Position numbers and translations under genes: made by a program
The notes under the pieces: model-generated
What the model was told of the DNA's origin: nothing
Database searches by the model: none
Seen by the model: the letters and a program-made list of their open reading frames with translations, nothing else
NCBI GenBank assembly: GCA_019114715.1
Contig: DXEZ01000140.1
Span: 1-5,828, forward strand
Direction: 5' to 3'
Length of the DNA: 5,828 nucleotides
Source of the DNA: Candidatus Sphingobacterium stercoripullorum
GTDB taxonomy: Bacteria > Bacteroidota > Bacteroidia > Sphingobacteriales > Sphingobacteriaceae
Part shown: in pieces, positions 5,391 to 5,828 of the stretch
Numbering within the stretch: the stretch's first letter is position 1
Layout: each line of letters starts with the position of its first letter

Positions 5391-5402
5391 ATAAGCTTAT
5401 TT
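5389..5402. repeat. 14-bp perfect palindrome at the rpmH stop
   Basis: AAATAAGCTTATTT is self-complementary over its full length and begins within the rpmH stop codon. As RNA it has no loop bases, so it would not form a good hairpin; as DNA it could bind a symmetric protein. It may well be a chance palindrome in AT-rich sequence. Confidence 0.3.
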
Positions 5403-5411
5403 CTAACTTTT

Positions 5412-5439
5412 GACCCTTTACTCTAATTTTAGAGCGGTC
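5412..5439 (+). other. Hairpin in the rpmH-rnpA spacer, just before the rnpA start
   Basis: GACC (5412-5415) pairs with GGTC (5436-5439), and CTCTA (5421-5425) pairs with TAGAG (5430-5434) with a 4-nt loop, separated by an asymmetric internal loop (5 nt against 1 nt). The structure ends 5 bp before the rnpA ATG and would cover the only purine-rich stretch there (AGAG). It may lower rnpA translation relative to rpmH, or mark a processing or attenuation site. No T-run follows, so it is not an intrinsic terminator. Confidence 0.4.
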
Positions 5440-5444
5440 ATTAG

Positions 5445-5828
5445 ATGAAACTAACTTTTACAAAAGGAGAGCGGTTGTCGGCTAAGAGTTCCATTGAGGG
5501 GCTTTTTCGCGGCGGCTCTTCTTTTTTTATCTATCCCTATAGGGTAGTGTATCTTTTGGTGGACAAGAGTGATTCGCCACACCCAGCGGAAGTACTAGTC
5601 TCCGTACCGAAAAAGAAATTTCGTTCTGCTGTTGCTAGGAACAGGATTAAAAGAAAGGTTAAAGAGGCTTATAGGCTTCAAAAGAATAGCCTTCTATATC
5701 CATATCTAAATAAAGAGCAAGAAGTACTACATGTCGCCTTCCAATATGTTGCCAATAAGGATCTCTCTTTTGAGATTTTGGCCAAAGGTATGGAAGAGGT
5801 ATTAAAGAAACTAGTGAATGAAAGTGCT
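5445..5828 (+). CDS. rnpA: Ribonuclease P protein component (3' end beyond window)
   Basis: RnpA binds the RNase P RNA and helps it recognise the 5' leader of precursor tRNAs, which the RNA then cleaves. 128 codons are visible and the frame is still open at the right edge, close to the family's full length (about 110-135), so only a few residues are probably missing. The N terminus MKLTFTKGERL is the usual LxKxxRL-type start. The strand VLVSVPKKKFRSAVARNRIKRKVKEAYR (50-77) carries the RNR motif (65-67) and the basic helix that contacts the RNA. A helical C-terminal part follows. The start at ATG 5445 has no clear Shine-Dalgarno and lies just after a hairpin. It is presumably cotranscribed with rpmH from the promoter at 5142-5173. 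Confidence 0.96.
   Translation, partial: MKLTFTKGERLSAKSSIEGLFRGGSSFFIYPYRVVYLLVDKSDSPHPAEVLVSVPKKKFRSAVARNRIKRKVKEAYRLQKNSLLYPYLNKEQEVLHVAFQYVANKDLSFEILAKGMEEVLKKLVNESA

Noticed and set aside
1..5828. Mobile element, CRISPR array, prophage or defence system
   Set aside because: No transposase, integrase, repeat-spacer pattern, terminal repeats or defence-type gene is visible. All genes are core or ordinary accessory genes with similar codon character.

Overview
The window looks like a chromosomal segment from a member of the Bacteroidota. The evidence is the FtsZ C-terminal peptide (ending NSFLHDNVD instead of the proteobacterial D-x-P-x-F-L tail), the style of the FtsA and L34 proteins, weak or absent Shine-Dalgarno sequences at several starts, and a near-perfect Bacteroidota-type promoter (TTTG, 20 bp, TAnnTTTG) in front of rpmH. 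Base composition is moderately AT-rich and looks uniform by eye. I see no insertion sequence, tRNA, CRISPR array or phage gene. Class or order cannot be fixed from the sequence alone.

Layout, left to right. Positions 1-509 hold the 3' end of ftsA, followed by a 137-bp gap and then ftsZ (647-2371). This is the distal end of a division and cell wall cluster, and it closes with a strong intrinsic terminator at 2413-2439. A free-standing gene at 2479-3615 encodes a xylose-isomerase-like TIM-barrel sugar isomerase/epimerase and ends in a second terminator (3632-3667) that can act in both directions. On the minus strand, 3828-4481 encodes an orphan NarL/FixJ-type response regulator. It is divergent from mscL (4693-5100), the large mechanosensitive channel. 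A canonical promoter at 5142-5173 then drives rpmH (ribosomal protein L34, 5232-5390) and rnpA (RNase P protein, from 5445, running off the right edge).

How the genes relate: FtsA tethers FtsZ to the membrane to form the division ring. L34 and the RNase P protein are translation and tRNA-processing functions, paired here as in most bacteria. MscL is an osmotic safety valve. The sugar isomerase/epimerase and the response regulator have no obvious partner inside the window.

The most striking unexplained signal is in the ftsA-ftsZ gap. Two perfect TTATCCACA DnaA boxes in direct orientation and one inverted TTTTCCACA box have centres 19 and 20 bp apart. The first starts at the base after the ftsA stop codon. 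This suggests either DnaA control of ftsZ (linking replication initiation to division) or a replication-origin or DnaA-titration element. Other points worth checking are small palindromes in the divergent regulator/mscL region and in the rpmH-rnpA spacer, and a hairpin across the mscL stop codon. I found no clearly new multi-gene system.
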